The translations under genes were made by a program, and so were the position numbers. Below the pieces are notes generated by a model. The model had not been told where the DNA came from, did no database searches, and saw only the letters and a list, made by a program, of their open reading frames with translations. Source: Grammothele lineata (taxonomy: Eukaryota > Basidiomycota > Agaricomycetes > Polyporales > Polyporaceae). From it: a DNA stretch of 64,000 nt. The DNA is taken from assembly GCA_002150815.3 (NCBI GenBank), contig NDFF03000013.1:620001-684000 (forward strand), written 5' to 3'. Below, piece by piece: positions 1 to 11,471 of the stretch. Each line of letters starts with the position of its first letter. Positions within the stretch are counted from its first letter, which is position 1.

Positions 1-308
1 GTCGTACGACACGGCCATCTTTTACGCGGTATTCTAGTCGCAAGCCTCTTCAAGAATCTCAGCGAAAACATTCCAAGAGAACTGGAACGGACACTTTCAA
101 CGAGAAATTTTGCAAAACCGACCACGGCTTTTTCGACGACAACCGAGAACAGGCTGTCCTTATCCGCGTCGTCCAATGTTCAATAATAAATACTAGTAGC
201 TAGTCGTGAGTAGGTATTACGCGTCATTTTATACAAATACTAGATCGTTGCGGAAGGTGAACACTATCTACAATCTGACAAGGAATCCACTCGAACCGAC
301 GACGACAA
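1..308. other. 3' flank of KGD1, no gene seen
   Basis: This edge of the window lies downstream of the KGD1 stop codon. I found no coding exon, RNA gene or repeat here. The end of a neighbouring gene outside the window cannot be excluded. Confidence 0.5.
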
Positions 309-3300
309 TCACTGCGTGAAGGCAGCGGCAAGGAACTGCTCGATCTGCTTCTTGTGGATTGCCTTGCTACCAGTCGCGACGGAGCTCGTCGGCTCACGTC
401 CGGCGTACAGTGGGTACTTGCCCTTGTGGTGCTGCGTCTCATTTGCCGCGGTGAGGATACGGGGGCCAACGTAGGTCCACGCGCCATTGTTAAGGGGCTC
501 CTCCTGGCACCAGAGCAGGTCCGCGTTGGGGTACTTGTCGAGGTGGGCCGTGACCTGAAGGAATACTATCGTCAATGGGATTGCAAAATTATTGGTTGCA
601 GAAGGGCTTACAAGATCGTAGGGGAAGGGAGAGATCTGCTCGACTCTGCTGATCACGACATCGTTGATGCCCTTGTCCTCACGCTCCTGGAGGAGAGTGT
701 GGTAGACCTGGCCTGTAGGCGCGTGCAAATACATCAATGTCTTTTCGCTGTAGTATTTTCAAGAAGCTACACACCCGTGCAGAGAATGTGGCGGCGGACG
801 TTTTCGGGAGCGACCATGTTCTCAGGGTGAGGGTCGGGGATGTAACGCAGGAAGTGCGTGTCCTCGGTCATCTCCGAAAGGTCGGAACGGGCCTTCGGGT
901 GACGGAGAAGAGACTTGGAAAAGAAGCAAATGAGCGGCTTGCGGAAGTCACGGTGGATCTGGCGACGGAGGACGTGGAACTAGAGACTCAAGTCAGTATT
1001 ATTACTCTGAACATTTGAAAGAATGTCACCGACGTAGTTGGCAGGAGTCCTGAGCGTATACGGCATGAGCTATGAAGAATTGATAACTCATAAAGCAGAC
1101 TTACGTGGGGTAGACGATCTGCATGTTGCAGTCCTGGTGCTGCCTCTCGATCTTCTCAGGCGAGGGGAAGATGTGCGGGTGGTCGTCGCAGAGCTGGAGG
1201 AACCGCTCAATACGGCCGCTGGAATGCTCGGGGCCCTGGCCGTCGAAGCCGTGGGGCATGCTCATGACGAGACCCGTGCGTTGGAGCCACTTGCGCTCGC
1301 CGGAGGCAATGAACTGGTCGATGATGCACTGCGCGTTGTTCGCGAAGTCACCGAACTGGGCCTCCCAGATGGTGAGCGCGTCGGGGGAGACAAGGGAGTA
1401 GCCGAGTTCGAAGCCAAGGGCACCGAACTCGGAGAGCGACGAGTTGCAGACCACGAAACGGGCCTGGTTCGAGCCAAGGTCGTTCAGAGGAACGTACTGC
1501 TGCTCATTCTGCTGGTCGTGGATGACGGCGTGACGCTGGGAGAAGGTACCACGCTCGACATCCTGGCCGGACACACGGACGTGGATCTTCTCCAAAGCGA
1601 GAGTACCGAAGGCGAGCGCCTCGGCGGTAGCCCAGTCGATGTTCGTGCCCTCCTCCACGGTCTTGCCGCGGTTCGTCAGAATACGAGCGAGGTTGCGGTG
1701 AGGGGTAAAGCCATTAGGGAAGGACGAGATAACCTTGCCAATGTGCTTGAGAGTGTCCTCCTCAGCGCCAGTCGGGCGGGTGGGGAGCGTCTTCTCAGCC
1801 AGCTCTTTGGGCGACGGGAAGCCGGGCCAGGACGCCGACAGCCACTCCTTGCTCGACGGAACATAGTCCTTGGCGCCAGAGGCGGCCTTCTCGAGCATGC
1901 CCCAGACCCACTTCTTGTGCTCCTCAATGTCCTTCTCGGTAAAGGTGCCGCGCTCGACGAGGAACTTCGAGTACTTGGTCAAAGTAGTGGGCTGTTTCTC
2001 GATGGCCTTGTACATCCGCGGCTGCGTGAAACTGGGCTGGTCGGTCTCGTTGTGGCCGTGGCGACGGTAGCAGACGATGTCAATGACAACGTCCTTCTTC
2101 CACTTAGCGCGCCAGTCAGCGGCGAGCTGGCAGACAAAGTTGACAGCCTCGACGTTGTCCCCATTCACGTGGAAGATGGGCGCGTCGATCGCCTTCGCAA
2201 TATCGGACGGGTAGGGGGTGGAGCGGGAGAAGCGAGGATCAGTCGTGAAACCAATCTGGTTGTTCACAATGAGGTGGATAGTTCCGCCAGTGCCGTAGTT
2301 GGGGAGGTTGTGGAAGCCAGTAGTCTCGTAGACGACACCCTGCCCAGCGAACGCAGCATCACCGTGGAGGAGAACACCCATGGCCGTGTTGTGCGCCTGC
2401 TCATCGTGTTCGAAGTGCTGGAGAGCGCGGGTCTTGCCCAAGACGACGGGGTCCTCCGCCTCCAAGTGAGACGGGTTTGCGACGAGAGAGAGCGCGACCT
2501 TCTTGCCGGAAGGCGTCGGGCGCACGTAGTTAGCGCCAAGGTGGTACTTGACGTCACCAGCGGGGAAGTCGTCATCTTCGGCCGTACCAGAGAACTCGTT
2601 AAGAATGGCCTCAATGGGTTTCCGGATAACGTTCGCAAGGACGTTGAGACGACCACGATGCGGCATACCGATCGTGACGTGCTTCACGCCGTGCTCGACC
2701 GAGCGGTCGATGAGCGCCTTCATACCAGGGATGAGCGACTCGCAGCCCTCGAGACCGAAGCGCTTCTCATTCGGGTGCTTGCTTGCGATGTACTTCTCAA
2801 ACGAGTCCGACCAGATGAGGCGGTCCAGGACCATACGTTTCTCCTCGACGGTGTAGTTCCACGGCTTGGGGATCTCCACGCGCTCTCTGATCCAGTCGCA
2901 CTGCTCCTTGTCCGGGATGTGGATGTACTGGATACCAACCGCGCCGCCTATATGCGGATCAACGGGCTGCCACACATCTAAATATTCGAGAGACTCACAG
3001 TAGATACGTTTGCACAGCTTGATGATCTCCCCAAGCGACATCGTTTTCCTGTCCTCCGTAGCGAAGTGCGGCAAGATTCCAGGACCGAGCGTGATCTGCT
3101 TGTCAAGATCGCGCTCCGTGAAGCCATAGCGACTGAGCTCGAGCTCAGGGGGGTGAACGGGGTTCAAGTCCGGGTCGAGGATACCGAGGGGGTCGAGCTC
3201 GGCAACGTGGTGGCCACGAACCTGGTAGGCGCGGACGAGCAATTGGACCTAGAAGCCAAAAACGCGTCAATCAAGGCTTTACCGACATCTTACCATGAGT

Positions 3301-3652
3301 ATATGCGCACCTTCAAGTGGTCATCGAGCTCGGCACCGCCATGGCCGTGAAGCGCAGGAGCCCCGTCGGCCGGCGCAATGGTGGGTGGGGGCGTGAACGC
3401 CTTGTAGCTCGGCAGGCCCTTGTCCATGCCGGCGAAGTAAACATCCCACGACGGGTGCACAGACTTGGGATCCTGCCTCCAGAGCCTGTACATCTCCTCG
3501 ACGTAGTACGTGTTCGTGCCGTTCGCGAAGGGGTCGTTGGGCGACGGCGCGGCCGCCGTCGCGAACGTGCGCGCGAGGGGCTGCACACCGTAGCGGTAGC
3601 GCGAGCCGTTCAGGGCGTGCACGACGCGGGGGAGACGGGCGAGCCTGTGCAT
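309..3652 (-). CDS. KGD1: 2-oxoglutarate dehydrogenase E1 subunit, mitochondrial
   Basis: E1 of the 2-oxoglutarate dehydrogenase complex: thiamine-diphosphate-dependent decarboxylation of 2-oxoglutarate in the TCA cycle, in the mitochondrial matrix. Exons read on the minus strand: 3652-3311, 3248-2999, 2947-1105, 1049-1034, 979-775, 712-612, 554-309. They total 3003 nt and encode 1000 aa, a normal family length. The N-terminus is Arg-rich and suits mitochondrial import, followed by the E1 N-terminal segment ([10 protein letters not shown]). Visible family motifs are [54 protein letters not shown] and the C-terminal [18 protein letters not shown]. The ATG at 3652 opens the targeting sequence. 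Two introns (2948-2998 and 555-611) are stop-free multiples of three, so naive translation inserts 17 and 19 extra residues. One exon is only 16 nt. Identity is certain; only the GTCGGT donor at 1033 is unusual. Confidence 0.97.
1034..1049 (-). other. 16-nt microexon of KGD1
   Basis: This exon lies between introns 1050-1104 and 980-1033. It completes a Thr codon and then encodes TPANY, restoring the family string YPTTPANYFHVLRRQ across three exons. Without it the frame breaks. Confidence 0.9.
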
Positions 3653-4205
3653 CGCGGGGGAAGGAGGGTGGTGAGGTCGAGTGAATCGACGACGTGGATG
3701 GGGTGCAAGGTGATGACGAGCACGGTGCGCTTTTGGGAGGATGGCATTCGGTGCTCGGCGCCGACGCTGTGATTGGCTCTTCGGACCACCGGCGTTTACT
3801 TCTCCCGCAGTGGCCGTCGAGTGCGTTCCGTTGCTTTCCGTCGGTCCTCGTTCCTGCACAAATCGCAGCCTTGTCATTGCACGCTCATCGGCATCTCGGT
3901 CGACCGCTGTATGCACTCGTACTTTAGTTGAACCACAAGCGCGCGACTTAGGGCGGGTAAGGGAAGCACAACCCAGCGTATACTTGAACACTTCGATTGG
4001 CTCACGATCACCGCAAAATACCGGGAACACATGGATAGGTTGTTCTATGACGTCTACAGTACACGACAAACCGAGATGCTCAGCGCTACAGGGGTATATT
4101 TAGAACTAGAGCTACAAAGCGACGATGCCTGTAGAGGCGTCCGCGGAGGATAGAACAGCTGAGCCAGCCAACCGAGAGTCCGAGCTCGACGTCATCAAGC
4201 GAGCG
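3653..4205. other. Upstream region of KGD1 and 3' flank of the KRE9-like gene
   Basis: About 550 bp between two genes on the same strand. It should hold the KGD1 promoter. I saw no further gene and no clear regulatory motif. Confidence 0.5.
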
Positions 4206-5008
4206 TCACAACGCCATAGTAAGACCGATGACCGTCGGCCAGAAGATAAACACGAAGCGGAATTTCAAGCGCTCCAGGTCGACGGGGGGCCGTTTGCGGG
4301 GCCCCGTGGTGACGGCATGACTAGAATACTGGAGCCGTCCGGGTTGAGCTTCGCTCATCGGGGGTGCGGTCGCCGTGGGGGGAGCAGGGGTAGACAGCAT
4401 GGGCTTCAATGTCGAGGTGACGGTCGCGTCCGGCAGAACGAGCGTGACTTTTGGCGTGATGTAGACGAGACTAGGGGCACTCTGGTTCTGCGCATCGATG
4501 ACAGGACCTTCGAGGGGAAAGTCGTTCGCCATGCCGGAAATGGTGAAATCGGCGGTGTATGCACTATGTTGTGGGTGCTCGGAGTGAAATCTCAGGCAGC
4601 TATGAGCCGCGCGCTGTCAGGTGTAGGACTCATACTGAAGGAGTTGACCAGAACTGACTAATTTGAGCCGTTGTGCCTCAGCGAAGGGGATATCCAGATG
4701 TCGGTGGCGAGACCTGTCGGATCGACGTCTTCCTTCAAGGTGGACACAAATGTCTACAAAATGAAGCCGTCATAAGCCCGGTCGAACTAAACCAAAGAAT
4801 ACAAACATACCTCGCCAACGAAAAGCTCGATCTTTACGGGACCCAGATCTCCAAGCCTGGGCCATTTTCTATCGTCGATCCAGCGGATTGTGTTCAGGCG
4901 ACCAGCGCTGAGGACTGTACTTGCTACGGGAAGAGTTGGGTAGATGCTCGCAGAGCCGAGAGTACCGAAAAGAGCCACTAGGTAGACAAGACCCAAGTGT
5001 TGGAGCAT
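4206..5008 (-). CDS. KRE9/KNH1-like GPI-anchored cell wall protein
   Basis: Predicted secreted, probably GPI-anchored wall protein of the Kre9/Knh1 N-terminal-domain family; in yeast this family is linked to beta-1,6-glucan assembly. Exons 5008-4811, 4753-4659 and 4599-4206 total 687 nt and 228 aa. A hydrophobic signal peptide (MLQHLGLVYLVALFGTLGSA) comes first. The family domain follows: IRWIDDRKWPRLGDLGPVKI, then STLKEDVDPTG and YTADFTISGM. Next is a Pro/Thr/Ser-rich segment, and the protein ends in a short hydrophobic tail (IFWPTVIGLTMAL) as in GPI-anchor signals. It is divergent from the ATG27-like gene. Family assignment rests on the domain pattern; the exact role in this fungus is inferred. 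Confidence 0.85.
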
Positions 5009-5755
5009 CTCGACTAAGGCAGCGCAATCAGGACCCGCCGAGAGATTCTAGGGAGTTGTTCTTGAAGGTCGCCAAAGTACAGACCGCTCAGTCGAGGTCG
5101 CCCGCTTGAAGAGCCTCAGCTGATTGAGGAGAAAACGCCAGAGTATAGAGTGTGCGGGAGAGTGGCAGTCGACGTCGAACGTCGAACGAGTCTACGCGCG
5201 AGTTCAACACCATTTCGCCGCCAAGCTTGAGTCTTGCGGCCCGACCGGCCCGATCACGGAACCCCTCGGCAAAATAACCTCGTCCTCGGTTGGCTGCCAC
5301 GCCTCGCCCAGAAGGCCCCCCTTGCTTCTCACTTTCTCCGCAACTTTCCCTCTTTTCCTGCGAACAGCGAACGCGATAACGACTCGCATATAGATGACGA
5401 TTCTCCAAGGATCCGGAAACTCCAGCGCACACGGCGCCATCGGCCGCGCCGAGACGGCAGGGCGGATCCCCGACCTCTCCTTTGGGCAAGACTCGCAAAG
5501 CAGATAGCGGTCCGGTGACCCCCACTGCCCTCCCAGCCCCACGCCCCCGGCCCAGGACGGCGGCGTGAGCCACGAACGAGCCATGACGCTCCACGGCGTC
5601 TTGCGCGCGTGCAGTCCGCAACGTGCCCAGAGCCTCGCGAGAGCTATACCTGTCTCCCACTGCTCCCCGCGCTCTGCCGTGTTCCCTCTGTGCTCCGGCC
5701 TTCACGCGCACGGTCGACTCGTGCGCCGTCCCTGCTATTGGCCTCAGCGGGCAAA
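5009..5755. other. Divergent promoter region, KRE9-like / ATG27-like
   Basis: About 750 bp between two start codons pointing away from each other, so it should contain both promoters and 5' leaders. No additional gene is supported. Confidence 0.55.
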
Positions 5756-7335
5756 ATGTCGGCCGCGACACCCCTTCACCTCCTCGCTGCGCTCCTTGTT
5801 TCTTTCCTCGCGATCGTTACGGTCCGCGCGGTGGAGCCGTCGAAGGTTATCCGCCTGAAGAACCTCACCGAGCAATGCGCGTTTAAAGTGGGCGACGTCT
5901 CCTTCGACCTCTGCCCCGTCTTCGAAGCGAGCGAGGGTTGGGAGATCGCGACCGAGCGGCGCACATCGCCGACGTTCACGAAGACGGCATTCAGGATCGA
6001 CCTCCGGGAGCCGTTGAAGAAGTTAGACAAGGTGCCCGCGCACGAGCAGGTGAGTAGCTGGCCCGAGTTAAGGCAGTGCGGTGGTATCGGGCGACTCGGA
6101 AGGTTCGCGCATCTCGGGGAGATATACGTGAACTAGTCGTGCAAAGCTGTCACACCTCTGCGGGGATATTGTCTCGGCTGAGGCATATTTGCTAGTTTCT
6201 CACATTCATGGATCTCGCTTCGCGTATCTTGCACTTTGACATGACGTTCAGTGAACTAAAACTTACACGACGCCTTTGAATACAGTGCCCTCCGGGGACA
6301 TGGATATGCCAAACGAGTACGTGCCCTCTAAGCCCGCCTTTACCGCACGCCAAGTTGAGCATGTTTGTACCTGGCAGTAACTAACCGCCGACCGCGCCAT
6401 GAAGACGAAGAACCGCGCGTGCTACAAGTCATTCCAGTAGCTGGTGCTATGAGTCTTCCGAACGCGACACGATATCATCCAGGCGTGAATGTCACCGTAC
6501 AAACGACCCCATCACGCACTAATGCCGATGGTACGTTTTTTCCCATTCCCAGAAATGATACCATGTTCATTCTGTGGCTTCGTAGTAACCGTCCTTCATG
6601 TCCGTCTGCACGGCGGTTACTACATGGGCGCACGACAGAAAGCAGATTTCCAATTCCTCTGCGACAGAGACGTGGAAGAGGTGAGCGTGCCCCTTCCGAG
6701 CGATCCTCCCACCTTTGTACTCAACACCCCGCAAACTCCCACAGCCCTCGTCCCCGAAACACTACTGGTCATGGAACGGCACACACACCTTCAACTGGCG
6801 CACCAAACACGCCTGCGGCTCGCGGCGCGCCGTGAAGCCCGCGCCCCCAGACGACACTCCCCCAGACTCCGGTGACCCCTCCCAAGACGACGACGACGCC
6901 TCAGACCCGGGCCCGCCTCCGGACGACGAGCGCCCGCCCCCGCCCGACCTCCTCGAGGACGTCCACATGGGCCGGCGCGCGGCGCGGCACACCGCGATCC
7001 TGCTCCTCTCGTCCGCGAGCGCGCTCGTGCTGCTCGCGTACGCGGTGCGGCACCCGCCAAGGCGTGTCCGTCGTGCGGTGAGCCGGTTTGTGAAGGCGCA
7101 CCCGCGTCTTGCGCGCTTCCGCGTGGGCGAGCGCGTGCTCGTCCGGTGGGCGTATGAGGATCTGGAGCTTGAGGAGGGCGGGTATGGGATGGGGGGCGTT
7201 GGGTCCGGGGCGGATGGAGAAGAGGACGTGATGGTGAACTTTAGTGCGCCAGCGGAGGAGGGCGCAGGTGAGGGGATACCGTTGAAGCCGTCACCGAGGG
7301 CGGGGAAGTGGGTGAGCAGCTACGGGACGGCGTGA
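5756..7335 (+). CDS. ATG27: ATG27-like type I membrane protein, MRH fold
   Basis: Likely Atg27-type protein: a single-pass membrane protein with a luminal mannose-6-phosphate-receptor-like domain, acting in Golgi/endosome traffic and autophagosome formation. Exons 5756-6049, 6286-6316, 6378-6530, 6586-6680 and 6745-7335 total 1164 nt and 387 aa. A signal peptide (MSAATPLHLLAALLVSFLAI) precedes the luminal part with paired cysteines (TEQCAFKVGDVSFDLC, CPSGTWICQT, FLCDRD, HTFNWRTKHAC). An acidic Pro-rich linker follows, then a transmembrane helix (TAILLLSSASALVLLAYAV) and a cytosolic tail rich in Arg and then Gly/Glu. The tail lacks an obvious terminal tyrosine sorting motif. The Atg27 call rests on the cysteine pattern and order of parts; another MRH receptor-like protein is the alternative. 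Its neighbour ATG12 is tail to tail, 338 bp away. Confidence 0.82.
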
Positions 7336-7673
7336 AGCGGGCTGGACGTAGTGACTCGACTGCGATTTGGGCTATGCTGGAAGAAGGGCTGCTTCGCGGT
7401 TTGCTCCGTGTACATTCTTGTAGATCTATGCCGACCGGCTTGTTGTATGTGTAGTGAGGTGTACTATAGATGTCTCTGTCATTTGTCCAACAACGTAACC
7501 GTCGCAGAGTGCCGCCTTCTTTGTTGAGTTGAAATAGGTATGCAGATGCTGAGATAGCAAAAGTTGAATACAATTACACATGGGACCCTAAGATTGTGAT
7601 AGGAGCAGCTATATGGTATACATCGAAGAGCTGGCACGTGAAGACGCGGAGGACACTTGCTCAGTTGAGACTA
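7336..7673. other. Convergent 3' region between two autophagy genes
   Basis: A 338-bp spacer between the stop codons of the ATG27-like gene and ATG12. It must carry both 3' UTRs and poly(A) sites. No other feature was seen. Confidence 0.6.
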
Positions 7674-8396
7674 TCAACCCCACGCCGCTGTCGTGCTAAG
7701 ATAGAAGGAAGATGAGACGGGCGAGACAGATGGGAGCAAGAATATGCACACCTGTAGTTCACTATTAGATGGCCTTCTGTTGAGAATGACTGTAAAAGTA
7801 GGCATGTTGAGTGGCAAAGTTCCATCGCGAAAGCGTTCAAAAGTAGCACACCTTGAACAGATTGGAGACCGTATCATCCGGTGCGGGGGAGAAGGCAAGG
7901 TTGATATACGTGAACTACATGCAGGGGTATCAGCATGAGACACGATGCGGGTCGAGCGACGAGGTCGCGATTGAGACGAGTATACTCACTAGGGGGTCGC
8001 CCTGTTTCCACCCGAGCTCCTTGCGCAAGAACTGGATGACAGCCTGGAAGCGGTTCGACGCAGTGATCTTGTAGAAGTTCTGCTTCATGATGGGGGCGTT
8101 GCCCACTGCTTTGAAGCGTACGACAACTGAAGAGCATCGAAGTGGAGGAAGCAAGCAGTCGTGAAGGTCCAAAAGTGACCGCAGAGGAGCAACAGAGAGT
8201 CGGAGGAGCGGGATAGAAACCAGTTAGCAGGCCAGTCTCGTACGGAGCTAAGCGTGATCGCACCCTTGCTGCCGTCCTTCTTCTTGTAGGCTTCAAGGGC
8301 ATCTTGTGCCTCTTGCATAACATTCCCGCCGTCAAGAGGGGTCCACGCTGAGGGGAGAGCGCGAGTGGGAGGGTCCGGGCTGCCGGGGAGTGCCAT
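7674..8396 (-). CDS. ATG12: Ubiquitin-like autophagy protein ATG12
   Basis: Ubiquitin-like modifier joined through its C-terminal glycine to ATG5; the conjugate works with ATG16 in ATG8 lipidation during autophagosome growth. Exons 8396-8264, 8126-7990, 7914-7852, 7789-7752 and 7695-7674 total 393 nt and 130 aa. After a short variable N-terminus comes the family core VVVRFKAVGNAPIMKQNFYK, then ASNRFQAVIQFLRKEL, LFTYINLAFSPAPDDTV and FSTEGHLIVNY. The last exon, only 22 nt, encodes most of the terminal STTAAWG. The protein ends exactly on the conserved Trp-Gly, so no C-terminal processing is needed. The first donor (GTGCGA at 8263) was chosen because it gives the family string KVVVRF in frame; it is the least certain boundary. 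Confidence 0.93.
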
Positions 8397-9450
8397 GAGC
8401 GTGATCACGGTAGAGTACACAGCGCCGCGATCGCGATGGACGTAGAAGCGCCGGCGAGCAGCGCTGCGTCCGTGGCACTGACACTGGACAGCGACCGACG
8501 TCACCAAGACTCGTCGCGCACTGTTCCCGCTAAGTGCAATGCCTATGCCTGCACTGGCTCGTCCTCGTCATCACGCCACCCTCCTCCCGCCGTCATCATG
8601 CCAGCGGCGGCCTCTTTATCTGCTCTATCCTCAAGCTCTCGCTCGACTCCCCTTTCCCTGGCGCGGCGCCACAAGGGCCCCAACAACGCCAGCGCTACAA
8701 CATATGACCGCCGTATGGCGCGCGGGGCGGAAAAGATGGGAAAACTCTCATCCGGACTTTTTGTTCTCTCGCTCCCCGAAGGCTGAGGACCTGTGAGGAC
8801 TCGCATCGAGGCCCCAAGCGGCCCCGAGCCCTCTTAAATTTAACGGGGGCAAGATCAGCGGATGATGGCACTAGGGCTCTCTCGTGAGCCGTCATGAATC
8901 CCCTTCGGACGACGTCTTTGACAATTCGCTGTCCTCGAGGCCTCGACTCCCAGGGACAGCCCCGCCCGCTCCCGCATTCGCTCTCCGCGGGCTTCATTTG
9001 CTTCCGCGCCGGGTCGCAGTGGGTGCCCCGTTTGGCTGTTGACGCTTCCTAAACGACACTAGCACACGGGCGGTGGTCTTCGATTCGAATCAACCGGGGG
9101 GCGCGGCCATTTGGCAACTCTCGCTCGCGACCGTATCGCCCACAAGGCCGGATGCCCATCTCGCCCCCCGCGCACAGCCATCTGCAGCAGATGTTGCCCA
9201 TCGCTTCTTTCCGCATGTGCCCACTCCGACCACGGACCACTTCCCGGCCCCGCGTCTACGGCGGTTGTCTCCCCGAGTGATAAGCTCGACCTAAGCGAGC
9301 CATGAATCCCCAATAAAACCAACGCGGACGCGGCGGGCCCGTGCGTAGACCGTAGATCCTCCTCGACTCCTCCCTCGCCGCTCTCCGCTAGGTCCTTGGG
9401 CACCGTACACGACACGCTCAGGTCGATGACCTCGTGCTGACTCTGGCGCG
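8397..9450. other. Divergent promoter region, ATG12 / DUF6533 gene
   Basis: About 1.05 kb of GC-rich DNA between outward-facing start codons. Several short frames exist on both strands but are arginine- and proline-rich without a recognisable domain. No gene supported. Confidence 0.5.
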
Positions 9451-11471
9451 ATGTCCGCCGCCGCCCTCGCCAACGCCGATGTGCCCTTCAATGAGCCCCT
9501 GGAGACGCTCCTTGTCCATGGGACGGCAGTCAAGTACGTGCGCGCTTTTTTGTGTATGTATGCGCCCACTGACGCGCGTTGTCGGGATAGTGTCTTGACC
9601 CGTAAGTACCCTGCGTGAGACGCGTCTTCGCCATTGCTGAGCATGCATGCAGTTGTCGGCTTTACCGCCCTTCTTTATGATCACTTCGTTACTGTGAGCA
9701 ACCGTGTTTCCTCTCAATGTCATCCTGCTAAACATTCACCCGTTTGCTTCCAGTTCGCCGACGAGGTTCGTCACACAGCCCGTAACCCCCTCAGCATTTT
9801 GCCGACACAGCAGATAGATATATTTGATCTGGCGCGCTCGCAAAGGCGTCGTTTCCACCATCTTCCTGCTAGTGCGTTCGCAGCCAGTTGCCCTTCACCC
9901 CTAACTCACTGGCAATGTACTATCTATTTGTCTTCTGCAGAACCGCTACATCATGTGAGTATTTGCACCGGTCTCGCGTTTCATCGGGAAGGTGACGGAT
10001 CCCTTCTCTGCGGCCGCACTCCAATGCAGTCCCTTCATGTTGGCGCTTGACATCTTCGGTGCGTTCCTCGTCAAAGCGTCATCCCAACAGGTTCTCATCG
10101 TCTGCTTCAGAGACGTTTGGGAACGTGGCGGCATTGTTAACGGTACGACCCGAAAGTCCTCTATATCAGAAGAGCGCACGTCTGACAAACGTTGCGCATA
10201 CCAGTTCTGCAAAGTCTGGACGGTGATTCAGAGCTATCTCACGATCGCTTCATACATATCCATACACGGTTCGTCGCTGTGCTTCCACGCGAATCTGCAT
10301 CTATCATAAGCTCATCATTGAACCCCATGTTTACAGCCATTGTTGCATGGAGAGTGTACGCCATCTACAACGGCCAAGCATGGATATCACGCCTTCTGTG
10401 GATCGCTGGCTTCCTAAACTTTGCCATCTCGGCCGGGATCACCACCGCGTCACTCATACCCATTATATGTGCGTTCCCGCTCCCTTGCGATCGTTGTCAC
10501 TATGGCTGTATCAACGCTGTGGAGCAAGCACTCACGCTAAGGATTTTTAGCCGATCTGCGTCCATACCACCATGCCTGCGTAGGGAGTGTCCCACCCTAC
10601 ATTTGGTCTATATGGCTTCCAAGGTACGTCGCCCGCGACGGCAGTGCACTGAGGCCAATCCAGTTAACAAGAGCACTACCACAGCGTCATATTCGAAACA
10701 CTTCTCTTCGGCCTCACTATTGGCGCAATGTACCACCATGGGAGGCGACACTCGATCACCTCCCTCTCCCTCCTTCTGTACCGTGATGGTGAGTGGACTC
10801 TCGCCTTGTCCTATCGATATGATCCTCATGGGAAACGCAACAGGCATGTTGTACTTTATTGCTGTAACATGTGAGCCTCCCACTCTTCAGTGCACGCGCT
10901 GCCTCTAACGCACGCACAGTATGCTCTACCTTCTCCCTCATGGTCTGGGCTCTCGCAGGCCCCGACCTCCTCGGCCTCGCTCGCTAGTACGTACCTCCCA
11001 CCCGCCTTTCCTTCCCATCCCCACATTAAGGCTCGCTTTCCTCCCAGCTTCGCACTCGCGATGGTCAACATCGCCGGCTCGCGCCTCGTGCTCAACCTCA
11101 AGGCCTACGCCGCCGCGCGCCAGGGCGGCGACTCGGACCTCGCGTGGGACCCCGCGCCCATCACCATCCCGCCTTTCTCCTCTGCTGCGGCAGGAGCGCC
11201 GCTCTCACCCGTGTCGCCCGCGTCCCCCGCGTACGCCGCCCCGCCTTATTTGACGCCCGTGCCGAAACGGGGGAGGGACCGTCGTGTGGCGGCGGCGGAT
11301 GCGGACTTGGAGGGCGGGGGACGTGGGCGCGGGTGTGTCAACGGGAATGGGAACAGGAACGGGGTGGGAGGTAGGGGGTGGGAGAGCGAGGAGGAGCGGG
11401 AGGAGTCGTTCGACATGGAGCTGTACGCGATCGAGCGGGATTGTCAGCAGCTGGGCACGCGAATACGGTAA
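9451..11471 (+). CDS. DUF6533-type multi-pass membrane protein
   Basis: Basidiomycete integral membrane protein with about seven predicted helices; function unknown, though the family has a receptor-like layout. The spliced N-terminus reads MSAAALANADVPFNEPLETL, then AVNVLTLVGFTALLYDHFVT, FADEIYLIWRARKG and VSTIFLLNRYI, the DUF6533 signature. Later helices include IASYISIHAIVAWRVYAIYN, LLWIAGFLNFAISAGITTAS and FETLLFGLTIGAMYHHGRR. The cytosolic tail is Pro-, Gly- and Glu-rich. Clear exons include 9591-9601 (11 nt), 9818-9871, 9941-9954 (14 nt) and 10030-10058, with the last long exon ending at 11471. About 13 exons are needed. The boundary near 10135-10208, before FCKVWTVIQSY, is uncertain. 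A second seven-helix gene of a different DUF family faces it tail to tail. Confidence 0.85.
9591..9601 (+). other. 11-nt microexon of the DUF6533 gene
   Basis: This exon is flanked by an AG at 9589-9590 and GTAAGT at 9602. It links AVN to LVGFTALLYDH by supplying the codons for VLT. The frame fails without it. Confidence 0.85.
9941..9954 (+). other. 14-nt microexon of the DUF6533 gene
   Basis: Lies between TCTGCAG and GTGAGT and encodes NRYI plus a split codon, the conserved family string FLLNRY. Good splice signals on both sides. Confidence 0.85.

Noticed and set aside
1038..2981. A 647-codon open frame on the plus strand opposite KGD1
   Set aside because: It lies antisense to the conserved E1 coding exon, is Leu/Val/Arg/Asp-heavy with no domain, and arises from GC-rich codon use on the true strand.
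2948..2998. Treating this KGD1 segment as 17 extra coding residues
   Set aside because: It has GTGAGT and ATATAG borders, and removing it restores the conserved [14 protein letters not shown] string.
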